A stretch of 64,000 nucleotides of DNA from Levilactobacillus fuyuanensis (lineage in GTDB: Bacteria; Bacillota; Bacilli; Lactobacillales; Lactobacillaceae), in assembly GCF_003946395.1 (NCBI RefSeq), contig NZ_RHNZ01000010.1, positions 1-64,000 on the forward strand, given 5' to 3'. Every line of letters begins with the position of its first letter. Position 1 is the stretch's first letter. Position numbers and translations under genes: made by a program. Below are positions 17,325-25,695 of this stretch, piece after piece. The notes under the pieces are model-generated. The model was not told the origin of the DNA and did not search any database. It was given only the letters and a program-made list of their open reading frames with translations.

Positions 17325-17894
17325 TTAATCTTTAGTTGGGACGTTTTCGCGAATAACGCGGGCAGGACTGCCGGCTAAGACAACGTTGTCGCCGAAGGAT
17401 TTCGTGACCGTGGAGTTGGCCCCGACCACGACGTTGTTCCCCAATGTTACACCGGGCAGGATGACGGAACCGCCACCGATCCAGACGTGATCGCCAATCG
17501 TTACGGGTTTGCCGAGACCTACGAAAGCATCACGACCGGCTGGATCAAGGGGATGGTAGGCGGAGTAGATTTGAACGTGGGGGGCCATCATGCAGTGATC
17601 CCCGATGGTTACGGGAGCGACATCCAAGATGACACAGTCGTAGTTACACATGAAAGCGTCACCAACGTGGATGTTGTAACCGAAGTCACAGCGGAAGTTA
17701 GGCTGCACCCATGGCGTCTTGCCGACGGAACCGAAGAGCTGCCGAATAACGTGCTCCTTCTCGACAGCGGCCGTATCATCTAGTTCATTCATGATCTTAC
17801 AGAGCCGCCGCGCCTTGGTCTCCTCGGCTGCGAGTTCCGGATCCATGATGTTGTAGGGCTCGCCCGCCATAAACTTTTCTTTTTCGGTTTTCAT
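17325..17894 (-). CDS. Sugar O-acetyltransferase (Maa type)
   Basis: A 189-residue hexapeptide-repeat acetyltransferase. The N-terminal Mac domain begins KEKFMAGEPYNIMDPE at about 5-20, the usual opening for maltose acetyltransferases. The catalytic histidine is in SAYHPL near 117, and DHVWIGGGSVILPGVTLGNN near 138-157 is the repeat core. A consensus-perfect CcpA site lies 65 bases upstream of the ATG, next to a TACAAT -10 box read on the same strand, so expression probably responds to carbon supply. The gene is convergent with its paralogue at 16657. The acceptor sugar is unknown. Confidence 0.9.
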   Translation of the reverse strand: MKTEKEKFMAGEPYNIMDPELAAEETKARRLCKIMNELDDTAAVEKEHVIRQLFGSVGKTPWVQPNFRCDFGYNIHVGDAFMCNYDCVILDVAPVTIGDHCMMAPHVQIYSAYHPLDPAGRDAFVGLGKPVTIGDHVWIGGGSVILPGVTLGNNVVVGANSTVTKSFGDNVVLAGSPARVIRENVPTKD

Positions 17895-17958
17895 AGGATA
17901 TAGCCTCCAGGTCTTTTCGATTATTGTAGCATAAATAAGAATATTTGTACGGATTAAT

Positions 17959-17972
17959 TGTAAACGCTAACA
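17959..17972. promoter_or_regulatory. cre site (CcpA operator)
   Basis: TGTAAACGCTAACA matches the cre consensus TGWNANCGNTNWCA at all 14 positions. It lies upstream of the acetyltransferase at 17325-17894. The match is directly visible; binding is inferred. Confidence 0.7.
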
Positions 17973-18238
17973 TTTATCTGGCAATGAAAGCCGCTTGGTT
18001 ATAAAAATATCCAGCTGGCGAACAATTGTTGGGCACAGTGATGGTGGGCTTTAATTTCCTCGCCAAGCTAACCGGGGCCTTTGGTGAGGGTTCTGCCGTG
18101 AGATAGCATACAATAAACGTCAAAGCTGCGGGGAAGCTTGTCCTCCGGAGTTTGTGCTCAGCTAAAAATATAAAACGGATAATGTCGGGCGACTACCATC
18201 ATGGTCAATGCTGATAACTATTTGTGGCTGGGTCAGCG

Positions 18239-18266
18239 AGGCTTCCGCGAAGGCGGGGGCCTTTTT
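18239..18266 (+). terminator. Orphan terminator
   Basis: AGGCTTCCGC and GCGGGGGCCT form ten pairs (two G-U) around GAAG, then TTTTT. No complete gene precedes it on this strand, so it ends either a decayed gene or a small RNA. Confidence 0.7.
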
Positions 18267-18452
18267 GGTCGTTTTCTAATAGTGTCGTTAGAATGAAGCG
18301 ATTCCAAATTATAATCGCGTGAGTAATCGCACTTTCCTTAGAGGTCCCGCGAAGCCCTTTGCTATAATGGGCAGTGGACGATTAATTTTACGCGATAAGA
18401 GGGATTAGGGAATGTTTAATTTAAATACAGTTGCTAACGGGAAGTGGCCACG

Positions 18453-19382
18453 ATGAACCGTCAACATCATTTACGCGGCGTACTCTTAGCCAGCGTGGCG
18501 TGTATCCTCTGGGGTATCTCGGGGGTAGCGGCCAGCAGTTTGTTTATGCTGAACTCCCACGTCACAGCCCTGTGGTTGACGCAGGTCAGAATGATCTCGG
18601 CCGGACTGATTCTACTCGTCTTTGGCCAGTTCGCCGGGGTCAAGCCATTTGCCATCTGGCGCCAACGGGCTACGGCCTTACGCGTAGTCAGTTACGGCTT
18701 ACTGGGATTGGTGCCGGTCCAGCTCTGCTATTTTGAGGCCGTGAAGTTCGGGAACGCACCGATTGCGACCATCATTCAGTTTTTAGGACCGTTCATCATC
18801 AGTATCTACTTTCTACTATTTAAGCACGTCACGCCAACGCGGCCGGAAGCGTTGGGGATGATCATGGCCTTCTTCGGAACGTTACTGATTGTGACCCACG
18901 GCCATTTGAACAGCCTGGCCATTTCTCCGGTCGTCCTGTTCTGGGGCGGATTATCCGCCATTGGTGTGGCGACGAACACCTTGATTCCACGGCCCTTACT
19001 ACCTAAGTTCGGCGCGGTATCCGTGACCGGGTGGGGATTATTCGTCGCCGGTATCTGTCTAAATGTTTTCGGGCCAGTTTGGCGTGATCACGTGACCTTG
19101 ACGGGTACGGAGGTTGCCCTGATTCTGGTGATTATCATTCTGGGAACGGTGATTCCGTTCTTGATGTTTGCCCACGCCCTGGGCTACATTCTACCGACGA
19201 CGGCCAGCTTGCTGGATGCCTTCGAACCACTGGCGGCAACGGTCTTCTCCGTGGCTTTCCTCAATGTTCAGCTGACCAACTATGACTTGTTCGGCGGGAT
19301 GCTGATTATTCTCGCGGTCATGGCGTTATCCTTAAATGGCCGGAAGATGATCAACTTCCTTCGCGGCTTCCGAACCGAGTAA
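18453..19382 (+). CDS. EamA/DMT family transporter
   Basis: A 309-residue inner-membrane exporter-type carrier with about ten hydrophobic segments arranged as two EamA repeats. The first repeat starts with LLASVACILWGISGVAAS at about 8, the second near 150. PVQLCYFEAVKFG near 90 and PFLMFAHALGYI near 230 are conserved helix segments of the RhaT/EamA group. ATG at 18453 is chosen because GGGAAG lies eight bases upstream; a GTG three codons earlier lacks a binding site. Substrate is unknown; amino acid or metabolite export is typical. A family-1 structured repeat follows 25 bases after the stop. Confidence 0.85.
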   Translation: MNRQHHLRGVLLASVACILWGISGVAASSLFMLNSHVTALWLTQVRMISAGLILLVFGQFAGVKPFAIWRQRATALRVVSYGLLGLVPVQLCYFEAVKFGNAPIATIIQFLGPFIISIYFLLFKHVTPTRPEALGMIMAFFGTLLIVTHGHLNSLAISPVVLFWGGLSAIGVATNTLIPRPLLPKFGAVSVTGWGLFVAGICLNVFGPVWRDHVTLTGTEVALILVIIILGTVIPFLMFAHALGYILPTTASLLDAFEPLAATVFSVAFLNVQLTNYDLFGGMLIILAVMALSLNGRKMINFLRGFRTE

Positions 19383-19407
19383 CTTAACGTTAAGGGGACC
19401 AGTTGTC

Positions 19408-19597
19408 GCCTGCGGCAGTCAGGACTCCGCCTGCTGTGGGGACCGCCTACAGCCAAAAGGCGGGCTTCCGGCTCGGTTTGAAACCTCGCGAAGTTCATGT
19501 GAGTTTCCAAACACGTCCCACGGTGTAATCCCGGGAAGGTCCAATCGCCCGGGATAACGCCGTCGTCACAGCCATCTGCGTCCTGACTGCCTTCGGC
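19408..19597 (+). repeat. Family-1 structured intergenic element, copy A
   Basis: Ends are inverted repeats GCCTGCGGCAGTCAGGAC and GTCCTGACTGCCTTCGGC. Inside lie three hairpins: AGCC..AAG/CTT..GGCT, then GGTTTGAAAC-type against GTTTCCAAAC-type arms, then ATCCCGGG/CCCGGGAT. Shared core words are CTGCTGTGGGGA and GTCCCA. No reading frame. It sits just after the DMT transporter gene. Confidence 0.8.
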
Positions 19598-19714
19598 TAG
19601 TTACTACTCTTAACTTTAAGTTGAATCGTAAGGTTTTTTGAAATTTAGAAAAGTGGGGTCACGCAGGAGATATTGCGTGGCCTTTTATGATGTGGAAACA
19701 GATGAAAATGAATC

Positions 19715-19743
19715 TTGCTTTTCCACAACGGTTTCGGTATACT
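19715..19743 (+). promoter_or_regulatory. Promoter of the EF-G-binding protein transcript
   Basis: TTGCTT, exactly 17 bases, TATACT. The predicted start near 19750 precedes a perfect 7-pair hairpin (ATTCAGC/GCTGAAT, 19752-19771) and then the leader peptide ribosome binding site. Confidence 0.65.
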
Positions 19744-19789
19744 TATGAACAATTCAGCTAAATTGCTGAATACAAGGAGATGATCGACG

Positions 19790-19831
19790 ATGATGGCATC
19801 GTTATTTGTACGGAAGAGTGCTGGCTGTTAG
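19790..19831 (+). CDS. 13-residue leader peptide of the EF-G-binding protein gene
   Basis: ATG at 19790 has AAGGAG eleven bases upstream and opens MMASLFVRKSAGC, ending at TAG one base before the first arm of an attenuator. The position, good binding site and adjoining hairpins are those of a regulatory leader peptide. Longer overlapping frames here start too close to the binding site. No stall motif is recognised. Confidence 0.6.
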   Translation: MMASLFVRKSAGC

Positions 19832-19832
19832 C

Positions 19833-19884
19833 GACACTTTTCTGCAAAACCTTTCAGAGAAGTGTCTGGTTTAAATCTGAAAGG
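19833..19884 (+). promoter_or_regulatory. Alternative hairpins hiding the EF-G-binding protein start site
   Basis: Arm 1 (19833-19844, GACACTTTTCTG) pairs with arm 2 (19855-19866, CAGAGAAGTGTC) with one mismatch. Alternatively CCTTTCAGA at 19850-19858 pairs perfectly with TCTGAAAGG at 19876-19884, which contains the AAAGG of the downstream ribosome binding site. The two structures share CAGA at 19855-19858 and exclude each other. This is the form of a translation attenuator. Confidence 0.65.
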
Positions 19885-19895
19885 AAGAAACACTT

Positions 19896-20543
19896 ATGGA
19901 ACCAACAATCACCGCTTACGAATATAGTTATATCACCCAGCAAGTCAACGCCCTCGTCAGTGCCTACCTGTCCGTCAACGACAAGCGTATGCGCCGCGTC
20001 ATTCGTGATACCACGATTGAAAATATCGCGAGTCACTTGCCGGCAGATGAGCCCGTTGCTCAGGACTTTTTACGACAACTACAGCCCGATCGCATTACGC
20101 GCGAGGCTGCGGCCAAGCTACTACCGACGATTAAGCCGCTCGTAGTGCCGTTCCCAAGTCTGAGTCAGAAGCAACTGAGCAAGCTATTCCGTAAAGTGAA
20201 AAAATTAAAGCAACCGGAGTGGGCCGACGTTGATTTACACGAACTTACCTACCTCGGTTGGAATGACGGCGGTAGTCAGAAAAAGTATCTGGTAGCCCCG
20301 TATCAAGACCGACTCATTGGGATTCAAGGGGACATGGGGCCCAAGACCGTTAAAGGTGTCTGTGCCATTTGCCAAACAATCGGCAATGTTTCCCTGTTCG
20401 TCTCAACGACCAAGAAGTCCGGTCTGGGGACCTTCACACGAAATGGTAATTACATCTGCCGCGACAGCGCCCAGTGTAACCGCCAACTGATCGACCCCCA
20501 ACCACTCGCCGATTTCTTAGAGATTGTGCGACCGAAACGCTAA
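19896..20543 (+). CDS. Elongation factor G-binding protein (FusB family)
   Basis: A 215-residue cytosolic protein of the FusB/FusC type, which binds EF-G and frees it from ribosomes stalled by fusidic acid. The N-terminal half is a helical bundle (TAYEYSYITQQVNALVSAYL at 6-25). The C-terminal half is a treble-clef zinc site with C156 and C159 in VCAICQ, and C188 and C194 in CRDSAQC. Chromosomal relatives in lactobacilli are common and need not give drug resistance. The ATG has GAAAGGAAG upstream, inside an alternative hairpin preceded by a leader peptide. Two strong terminators follow. Family call is firm; physiological role is inferred. Confidence 0.88.
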   Translation: MEPTITAYEYSYITQQVNALVSAYLSVNDKRMRRVIRDTTIENIASHLPADEPVAQDFLRQLQPDRITREAAAKLLPTIKPLVVPFPSLSQKQLSKLFRKVKKLKQPEWADVDLHELTYLGWNDGGSQKKYLVAPYQDRLIGIQGDMGPKTVKGVCAICQTIGNVSLFVSTTKKSGLGTFTRNGNYICRDSAQCNRQLIDPQPLADFLEIVRPKR

Positions 20544-20556
20544 ACATTAACTTCCG

Positions 20557-20585
20557 AGAGGACTGCCAAGTGGTGGTCCTCTTTT
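20557..20585 (+). terminator. Rho-independent terminator (first of two)
   Basis: AGAGGAC/GTCCTCT stem with TTTT, 14 bases after the EF-G-binding protein stop. Confidence 0.7.
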
Positions 20586-20591
20586 AAATGG

Positions 20592-20636
20592 AAAAGGTAC
20601 CGCAACCCCTCGTGTTTAGGGGTTGTGGTACCTTTT
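20592..20636. terminator. Strong bidirectional terminator
   Basis: AAAAGGTACCGCAACCCCT pairs with AGGGGTTGTGGTACCTTTT almost perfectly around seven bases. The 100 bases after it, up to repeat copy B, hold nothing recognised. Confidence 0.88.
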
Positions 20637-20748
20637 GCTTCAGTAATGAGCATACTTAGCTGAATCGTTATAACTTTGATTATCTCTAGACTATAAGCGG
20701 TAAAAATGAGCCGCAAAGTTTATGGACGCTTCGTGTTAAGACCAGTTT

Positions 20749-20940
20749 AGCCGGAGGAAGCCAGAGATGGCGCCAGCCGTGACGACGTTGTTAGACCGGG
20801 CGATTGGTTCTTCCCGGCCTTACAACGTGGGACGTGTTTGGAAACTCGCATGATTCTTGCGAGGTTTCAAACCGAGCCGGAAGCCCGTTTTCTGGCTGCA
20901 GGCGGTCCCCACAGCGGCAGAATCTCTGGCAGCCGCAGGC
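20749..20940 (-). repeat. Family-1 structured intergenic element, copy B
   Basis: The inverted relative of copy A. Plus-strand end arms are AGCCGGAGGAAGCCAGAGAT and ATCTCTGGCAGCCGCAGGC. Hairpins in plus-strand order are GTTGTTAGACCGGG/CCCGGCCTTACAAC, GTTTGGAAACTCGCA/TGCGAGGTTTCAAAC and AGCCGGAA/TTCTGGCT. The element ends 13 bases from the copB stop codon, so it may also act as that gene's 3' structure. Confidence 0.8.
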
Positions 20941-20953
20941 GACGACCTAAACA

Positions 20954-23104
20954 CTAAGCGACCGTTTTTATCTTGAGGGTCATGGCGTTGATAGCGACGA
21001 TAATTGTACTCAATGACATCACAACCGCCCCCACCATAGGATTCAGCATGAAGCCAATCGGTGCCAACACCCCAGCGGCCAGTGGAATTGCAATCAGGTT
21101 GTACCCAGCTCCCCACCAGAGGTTTTCAGTCATCTTTCGGTGGGTTGCGCGAGCTAAGTCTAAGAATTGAATGACATCGGCGGGATCGCTGGAGACTAGG
21201 ATGATGTCGGCGGATTCAATCGCCACGTCGGTCCCAGAACCGATGGCGATGCCAATGTCGGCGCGGGCCAGACTAGGTGCATCGTTGACCCCATCCCCAA
21301 TGAAGAGAACCTTGCCATCCTTCTGATACTGTTGTACCAGTCGTTCCTTATCTTCCGGTAACAGGCGTGCTTGGACATCATCAATCCCAACGGAAGCGGC
21401 AACCTTGGCAGCCGTTTCCTGGTTATCACCGGTCAACATGACTGGCGTGATACCCTGCTTCTTCAACGAAGCCACCAGCGTTGCGGCAGCTGGCTTAATT
21501 TGATCACCTTGGGCGACCAAACCCAGAACGGTATCGCCGGCAACCAGGTAACTGATAGAGTTACCTTCAGCAGCAAACTTGGTGAATTGGTCGTGGTCGT
21601 AAGCTAATTGGTGCTGGTCGAGGTAGTTCACGGAGACGACGCCGTAAGTGGTGCCGGCAATGGTCCCGAATTGCCCCATCCCGGTTTCCTGACGGGTGTC
21701 AGTTGCAGCAGTAAACGTCAGGTCTTTGCCCGCGGCGGCAGTTAAGATCCCGGTAGCGAGCGGGTGACTTGAACCTTTTTCAAGGCTCGCCATCAGACTG
21801 AGAACCTCGTCTTCACTATGCTGGGTATCGAAGCTGACCAGGTGGTTGACCTTGAATTCACCCATCGTCAGCGTCCCCGTCTTATCCATTAAGGCAAAAT
21901 TGATTTGCTTGACTTGTTCCATAGCGTTCCGGTTCCGGATCAACAGGCCATTTTGCGCAGCCAAAGCGGTACTCCGTGAGACAACTAGGGGTACAGCCAA
22001 GCCCAATGCATGGGGGCAGGCGATAACGAAGACGGCAACGGCGACTGGTAGGGCGACCGCCAAGTCGGCAACGGTCAACCAGACGATGAAGGCGAGAATC
22101 CCGGCAAAGAGGGCGGCGTAGAAGAGCCAACCGGCCACGCGGTCCGCGAGATTTTCGGACTTTGATTTAGAATTTTGGGCGTCCTTGATGAGTTTCATCA
22201 CTTGGGCCAGGTAACCGGAATCCCCGGTACCCGTCACCTTGGCCGTGATTGTTCCCGTGCCATTGACGGACCCTCCGATGACTTGGTCACCGACCGTCTT
22301 ACGAACAGCCTTAGACTCACCGGTCACGAGTGACTCGTTGACGTCCGAACTCCCATCCAGGATTAAGGCATCGGCTGGCACTTGTTCGCCGGCGCGAATC
22401 GCTACGGTTTGGCCAACTTGCAGGTCACTCAGTTGGATGTCGGTCGTGTTACCTTGGTCGTCGACGACGTGGGCATCTTGTGGTAAAAGCTTACCCAAGG
22501 CTTCAACGGCGGAACCGGCATTCATGACCGTGTTCATTTCAATCCAGTGACCCAATAGCATGATGACGATCAACGTGGAGAGTTCCCAGAAGAAGTTGTT
22601 GACGGTCGGGGTCACGTGAAAGAGATTGTTGGCAATGACGGCGTAGATGCTGTAAATGTAGGCCACGCCGACCCCCATGCTGATCAGGGTCATCATGGCA
22701 GGCCGCTTCATTTGAAGCTCAGCCTTGGCGCCGCTGAAGAAGGGGGCACCGCCATAAAAGAAGAGGATCGTGCCGAGAATAGCGACAATCCAGTCACTCC
22801 CTGGGAAAATCCATTGAAAGGGTAGTGTCATGCCCATCATGGGGGACATCAGGACTACGGGAATGGTGAGAATCAGGGAAATCCAGAACTTGCGTTTCAG
22901 ATTGCCCATGTGCATTATGTGCCCGTCGCCCATGTCCATATCCATATGACTCATATCCATGTTACTCATGTCCTGGTGTTCAGAGCCGTCACCCATCGCC
23001 ATGCCGGCCATGTCGTCGTGACTCATCTGACTGTGATCCATGCCCTTCATGTCGTGGTTCATATTCATGTGGGTCATCCCCAAGTGTCGTTCAGTTTCTT
23101 TCAT
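20954..23104 (-). CDS. copB: Copper/silver-exporting P1B ATPase (CopB type)
   Basis: A 716-residue heavy-metal pump. The first 65 or so residues are a Met/His-rich cytosolic tail (repeats of MSNMDMSHMD kind) instead of a CxxC domain. The membrane metal site in M6 is CPHALGLA, the CPH signature of the P1B-3 group linked to Cu(II), Cu(I) or Ag export. The phosphorylation motif is DKTGTLTMGE, and the hinge is GDGVNDAPSLARADIGIA. ATG at 23104 has GGGGAG nine bases upstream and lies three bases behind the copY stop, so it is translationally coupled. No CopA or copper chaperone is visible nearby. Confidence 0.93.
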   Translation of the reverse strand: MKETERHLGMTHMNMNHDMKGMDHSQMSHDDMAGMAMGDGSEHQDMSNMDMSHMDMDMGDGHIMHMGNLKRKFWISLILTIPVVLMSPMMGMTLPFQWIFPGSDWIVAILGTILFFYGGAPFFSGAKAELQMKRPAMMTLISMGVGVAYIYSIYAVIANNLFHVTPTVNNFFWELSTLIVIMLLGHWIEMNTVMNAGSAVEALGKLLPQDAHVVDDQGNTTDIQLSDLQVGQTVAIRAGEQVPADALILDGSSDVNESLVTGESKAVRKTVGDQVIGGSVNGTGTITAKVTGTGDSGYLAQVMKLIKDAQNSKSKSENLADRVAGWLFYAALFAGILAFIVWLTVADLAVALPVAVAVFVIACPHALGLAVPLVVSRSTALAAQNGLLIRNRNAMEQVKQINFALMDKTGTLTMGEFKVNHLVSFDTQHSEDEVLSLMASLEKGSSHPLATGILTAAAGKDLTFTAATDTRQETGMGQFGTIAGTTYGVVSVNYLDQHQLAYDHDQFTKFAAEGNSISYLVAGDTVLGLVAQGDQIKPAAATLVASLKKQGITPVMLTGDNQETAAKVAASVGIDDVQARLLPEDKERLVQQYQKDGKVLFIGDGVNDAPSLARADIGIAIGSGTDVAIESADIILVSSDPADVIQFLDLARATHRKMTENLWWGAGYNLIAIPLAAGVLAPIGFMLNPMVGAVVMSLSTIIVAINAMTLKIKTVA

Positions 23105-23106
23105 AA

Positions 23107-23556
23107 TCAACAGCTCCCCTCATAGCCCTCCGGCAGGCAGTCACACGTAATCGTGGTCGGTGCCGTGGTTAACTTTTCTTGCAAATGCGTAATCAGTTCT
23201 TGAATATCTGTTTGGCTCAGTTCGGTTTGGTCGATGGCGTTGACGAAGGCTTGACCACGACACATCGCACACATCTGGTCGAGCTGACTGGTTAGCGCCG
23301 TGTCCATGGCGGCCTGTTCGGGAATGAGTGGGGTATAAATGAACTGCCGCCCATTCTTGGTGGTGGCGAGCGCGCCCTTCTTGACCAGTCGACCAATCAA
23401 GGTTTTAATCGTTGCGGCCTTCCAGTCGTGTTGCTGGCTGACCAAGTCGATGATGGTATGGCTGTCGGCCTCACCCAGCGTCCAGACGATTCGCATGACC
23501 GCCCACTCGGCGTCGGTAATGGCTTCGGTAATTTCAGTATTTTCGGTGATTGCCAC
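23107..23556 (-). CDS. copY: CopY family copper-responsive repressor
   Basis: A 149-residue BlaI/MecI-like winged-helix repressor. The N-terminal half (ITDAEWAVMRIVWTLGEADS, about 13-32, to NGRQFIYTPLI near 82) is the DNA-binding domain. Metal sensing in CopY normally uses a C-terminal CxCxxxxCxC. Here the end is CDCLPEGYEGSC, one cysteine short and differently spaced, with an extra CAMC near 107. GTG is the start, with AAAGGAG nine bases upstream. Two cop boxes upstream support autoregulation and control of copB. When copper is bound the repressor should leave the operator. Confidence 0.92.
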   Translation of the reverse strand: MAITENTEITEAITDAEWAVMRIVWTLGEADSHTIIDLVSQQHDWKAATIKTLIGRLVKKGALATTKNGRQFIYTPLIPEQAAMDTALTSQLDQMCAMCRGQAFVNAIDQTELSQTDIQELITHLQEKLTTAPTTITCDCLPEGYEGSC

Positions 23557-23575
23557 GATGAGTCACTCCTTTGTT

Positions 23576-23617
23576 TACGTTTGTAGTTTTACTTGATGGT
23601 TAGAGTTTACATCTGTA
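23576..23617. promoter_or_regulatory. Two cop boxes (CopY operators)
   Basis: TACATCTGTA at 23608-23617 matches the cop box TACANNTGTA exactly and is extended by flanking GTT/AAC symmetry. TACGTTTGTA at 23576-23585 matches nine of ten. Two boxes before copY are the usual arrangement. Confidence 0.8.
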
Positions 23618-23771
23618 AACGTAAAGTGTCAAGAACAAGGTTGCCATTCGATTACAAATTCACTAATAAGTAATTAAAATTTGTGGAAGTTTCCCAATAA
23701 TCGTGGTGTTACCGCCAAGACTTTGTATAATTGAAAGATAAGTTTAGTTCACGAAGGGAGCTTATTTACCT

Positions 23772-25031
23772 GTGGTTCTTTTAAAACGCTGGTTACGCGT
23801 CATTGCAATCGTCGGCTTGATTGCCACTATCTTGGCACCGGTAACGGCCCAAGCGGCAAGTAAGACGGTCAGTAAGGTACCGGCGCGCGCCGCTTACGTC
23901 ATGGATGCCAACAGCGGCCAAGTCCTTTACCAGCAAAATGCTGATAAACGGTATCCGATTGCCTCATTATCTAAATTACTAACGGTTTACCTCACCGTCA
24001 AAGCTATTAATGAAGGAAAACTCAGCTGGGATGAAGAGGTCACCATGCCGAATAACCTTTTGAAGTTAAGTCACAGCTATGCCTACTCCTCTTTGCGGAT
24101 GAAGGCGGGAGAAAAGTTTACGGTCAAGCAACTGGTCGCGGCAGCCATGATTGCCTCATCTAACAGTGCGGCCACCGAATTGGGTGAGATTGTCGCCGGC
24201 AGTAATGCGAAGTTCATCGCCCTGATGAATCAGCAAAGTGAGACGTGGGGGTTAGAAGCCCACTTCATCAGTTCGTCCGGTCTCGATAACTCCGATCTCA
24301 AGGATTACGATCTCGTGTTGCCCGATACCGGAAAGAGCGAGCAGAACCTGGTCTCCGCTAAAGCCATCACGACCGTGGCGCAACAACTCCTGAAGGCGGA
24401 CCCGGAGATCACCAAAATCGCCAGCCAAACGGAAGCCAGCATCAATGGCACCAAGATCTACAATGAAAACAGTTGTCTGCCAGGCAAGTCGCAGTACAAG
24501 AAGGAAAGCGGCATCGATGGTTTGAAGACCGGGTATACGGAAAACGCCAAACTGTGTTTCACGGCAACCTACACGGTTAACGGGCAACGCATGGTCGCCA
24601 CGATTCTGGGTGGGGACACGACGTTCTCGGCGATGAATAAGCTGATCAAGCAGTTGAAGCAGAAGTATAGCTTGGAAACGACACCACTGACTTCTCAGCG
24701 GATTGCGTTAGCCAATGGTCTAGCCACGACCGTGACCGCCACGCCAACGGCTTCACAGGCTGGTGTCTGGTATCAGGATAAGACGGCCAGTCTCACGACG
24801 AAGGTCGAGACAAAATTGACGCCGGCACAACTGAGCTCAGGAACGGTCGATGCGGGTGATCCCGTGGCGCAGGCCACCGTCACCGACACACAGACCGGGA
24901 CTGCCCAGCAGATCACGTACCGTGCTGACCAAACGGCGACCTTATTTGCTGAGCGCGTCGTGTTTACGGCCAAGTCGACGACTGATCAACTGTTGACGGC
25001 GTTGAAGCAACCAGTCGCGAGTTTGTTTTAA
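23772..25031 (+). CDS. dacA: D-alanyl-D-alanine carboxypeptidase (penicillin-binding protein)
   Basis: A class C low-molecular-weight penicillin-binding protein of 419 residues that trims the terminal D-alanine from peptidoglycan side chains outside the cell. A signal peptide ends near TAQAA at 25-29. The three active-site motifs are SLSK at 65-68, SSN at 129-131 and KTG at 252-254. The C-terminal part is the beta-rich PBP5 domain, and an amphipathic tail usually tethers such enzymes to the membrane. GTG is the start, with AAGGGAG upstream. Monocistronic with a terminator. The gene name follows function; orthology is inferred. Confidence 0.9.
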   Translation: MVLLKRWLRVIAIVGLIATILAPVTAQAASKTVSKVPARAAYVMDANSGQVLYQQNADKRYPIASLSKLLTVYLTVKAINEGKLSWDEEVTMPNNLLKLSHSYAYSSLRMKAGEKFTVKQLVAAAMIASSNSAATELGEIVAGSNAKFIALMNQQSETWGLEAHFISSSGLDNSDLKDYDLVLPDTGKSEQNLVSAKAITTVAQQLLKADPEITKIASQTEASINGTKIYNENSCLPGKSQYKKESGIDGLKTGYTENAKLCFTATYTVNGQRMVATILGGDTTFSAMNKLIKQLKQKYSLETTPLTSQRIALANGLATTVTATPTASQAGVWYQDKTASLTTKVETKLTPAQLSSGTVDAGDPVAQATVTDTQTGTAQQITYRADQTATLFAERVVFTAKSTTDQLLTALKQPVASLF

Positions 25032-25059
25032 GAGCTAAACCAATTAATATGATTTAACA

Positions 25060-25090
25060 GAATCGGGACAGCTGTCTCGGTTCTTTTTTT
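25060..25090 (+). terminator. Rho-independent terminator
   Basis: GAATCGGGACAG and CTGTCTCGGTTC pair (two G-U) and run into seven Ts after the carboxypeptidase gene. Confidence 0.85.
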
Positions 25091-25522
25091 GATAGCATTT
25101 CTTATAGGAAGAGAAAACATTATCGTTCGATAAGCCAAATATGTTAATGGGTAAGCGAACGGCCTGATTTATACCGTGCGCGTTGAATTCGTCCGGACTA
25201 TTTTATGATGAGATTTATAAGATTGAGATAGAAGGTTTTCAGAAAAAGAGGTCAACTTTATCCGAAAAATTGTGAACGAAACGAGTGACATGTCACGATT
25301 CTTAGGAGATTACTGTCCAATTGGTTGCAGAGGTTGCAACTTACAGCAAGCCTAGATTAACATAGTCGCCAGGTAACGGGCGGTTTGACTGCTGAGTGAG
25401 TACGGCCAGTGGCTATTCTGGCGATTGCAGGGGGAATGATGTTTTGGGAATTGTTTAAATTGCTAATTTTCGCGCTTAGGTGGTATATCAGAAGGAAAAA
25501 CCAGTTGGATCTTGGTTTTTAG

Positions 25523-25536
25523 TGAAAGCGGAAACA
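25523..25536. promoter_or_regulatory. cre-like site
   Basis: TGAAAGCGGAAACA fits the cre consensus at 13 of 14 positions, 285 bases before the GPH symporter gene. Confidence 0.5.
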
Positions 25537-25608
25537 TTTTTATTTTAAAATTTATCACAAGAACACGTATAACGATAAACGTTGATGTAGCAGTGTATGA
25601 GGCCCTGC

Positions 25609-25636
25609 GAATTGGTAGCAAATCGGCTACCAATTC
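25609..25636. repeat. Perfect 11-base inverted repeat
   Basis: GAATTGGTAGC, six bases, GCTACCAATTC. No T-run follows, so it is more likely an operator or RNA hairpin than a terminator. Confidence 0.6.
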
Positions 25637-25659
25637 ACATAATTCTTTTAATTTGTCCT

Positions 25660-25673
25660 TGAAAGCGATTTCT
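25660..25673. promoter_or_regulatory. cre-like site
   Basis: TGAAAGCGATTTCT fits the cre consensus at 13 of 14 positions, about 135 bases before the GPH symporter start. Confidence 0.55.
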
Positions 25674-25695
25674 ACACGTGGTACGCTGAACCTAA

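Larger units (their letters stand above)
17895..18443. other. Gene-poor stretch with a gene relic and an orphan terminator
   Basis: 549 bases. It holds the cre site at 17959 and, at about 18005-18106, a plus-strand frame ending at TAG (with LGTVMVGFNFLAKLTGAFGE) that reads like the tail of a lost protein but lacks a start signal. A strong terminator sits at 18239-18266 with no gene before it. The bases from about 18110 to 18238 could be a small RNA; no known riboswitch was recognised. Confidence 0.4.

Noticed and set aside
18110-18270. A riboswitch or T-box upstream of the DMT transporter
   Set aside because: No T-box word or known aptamer core was found, and the terminator lies 190 bases before the gene with no second structure near its start.
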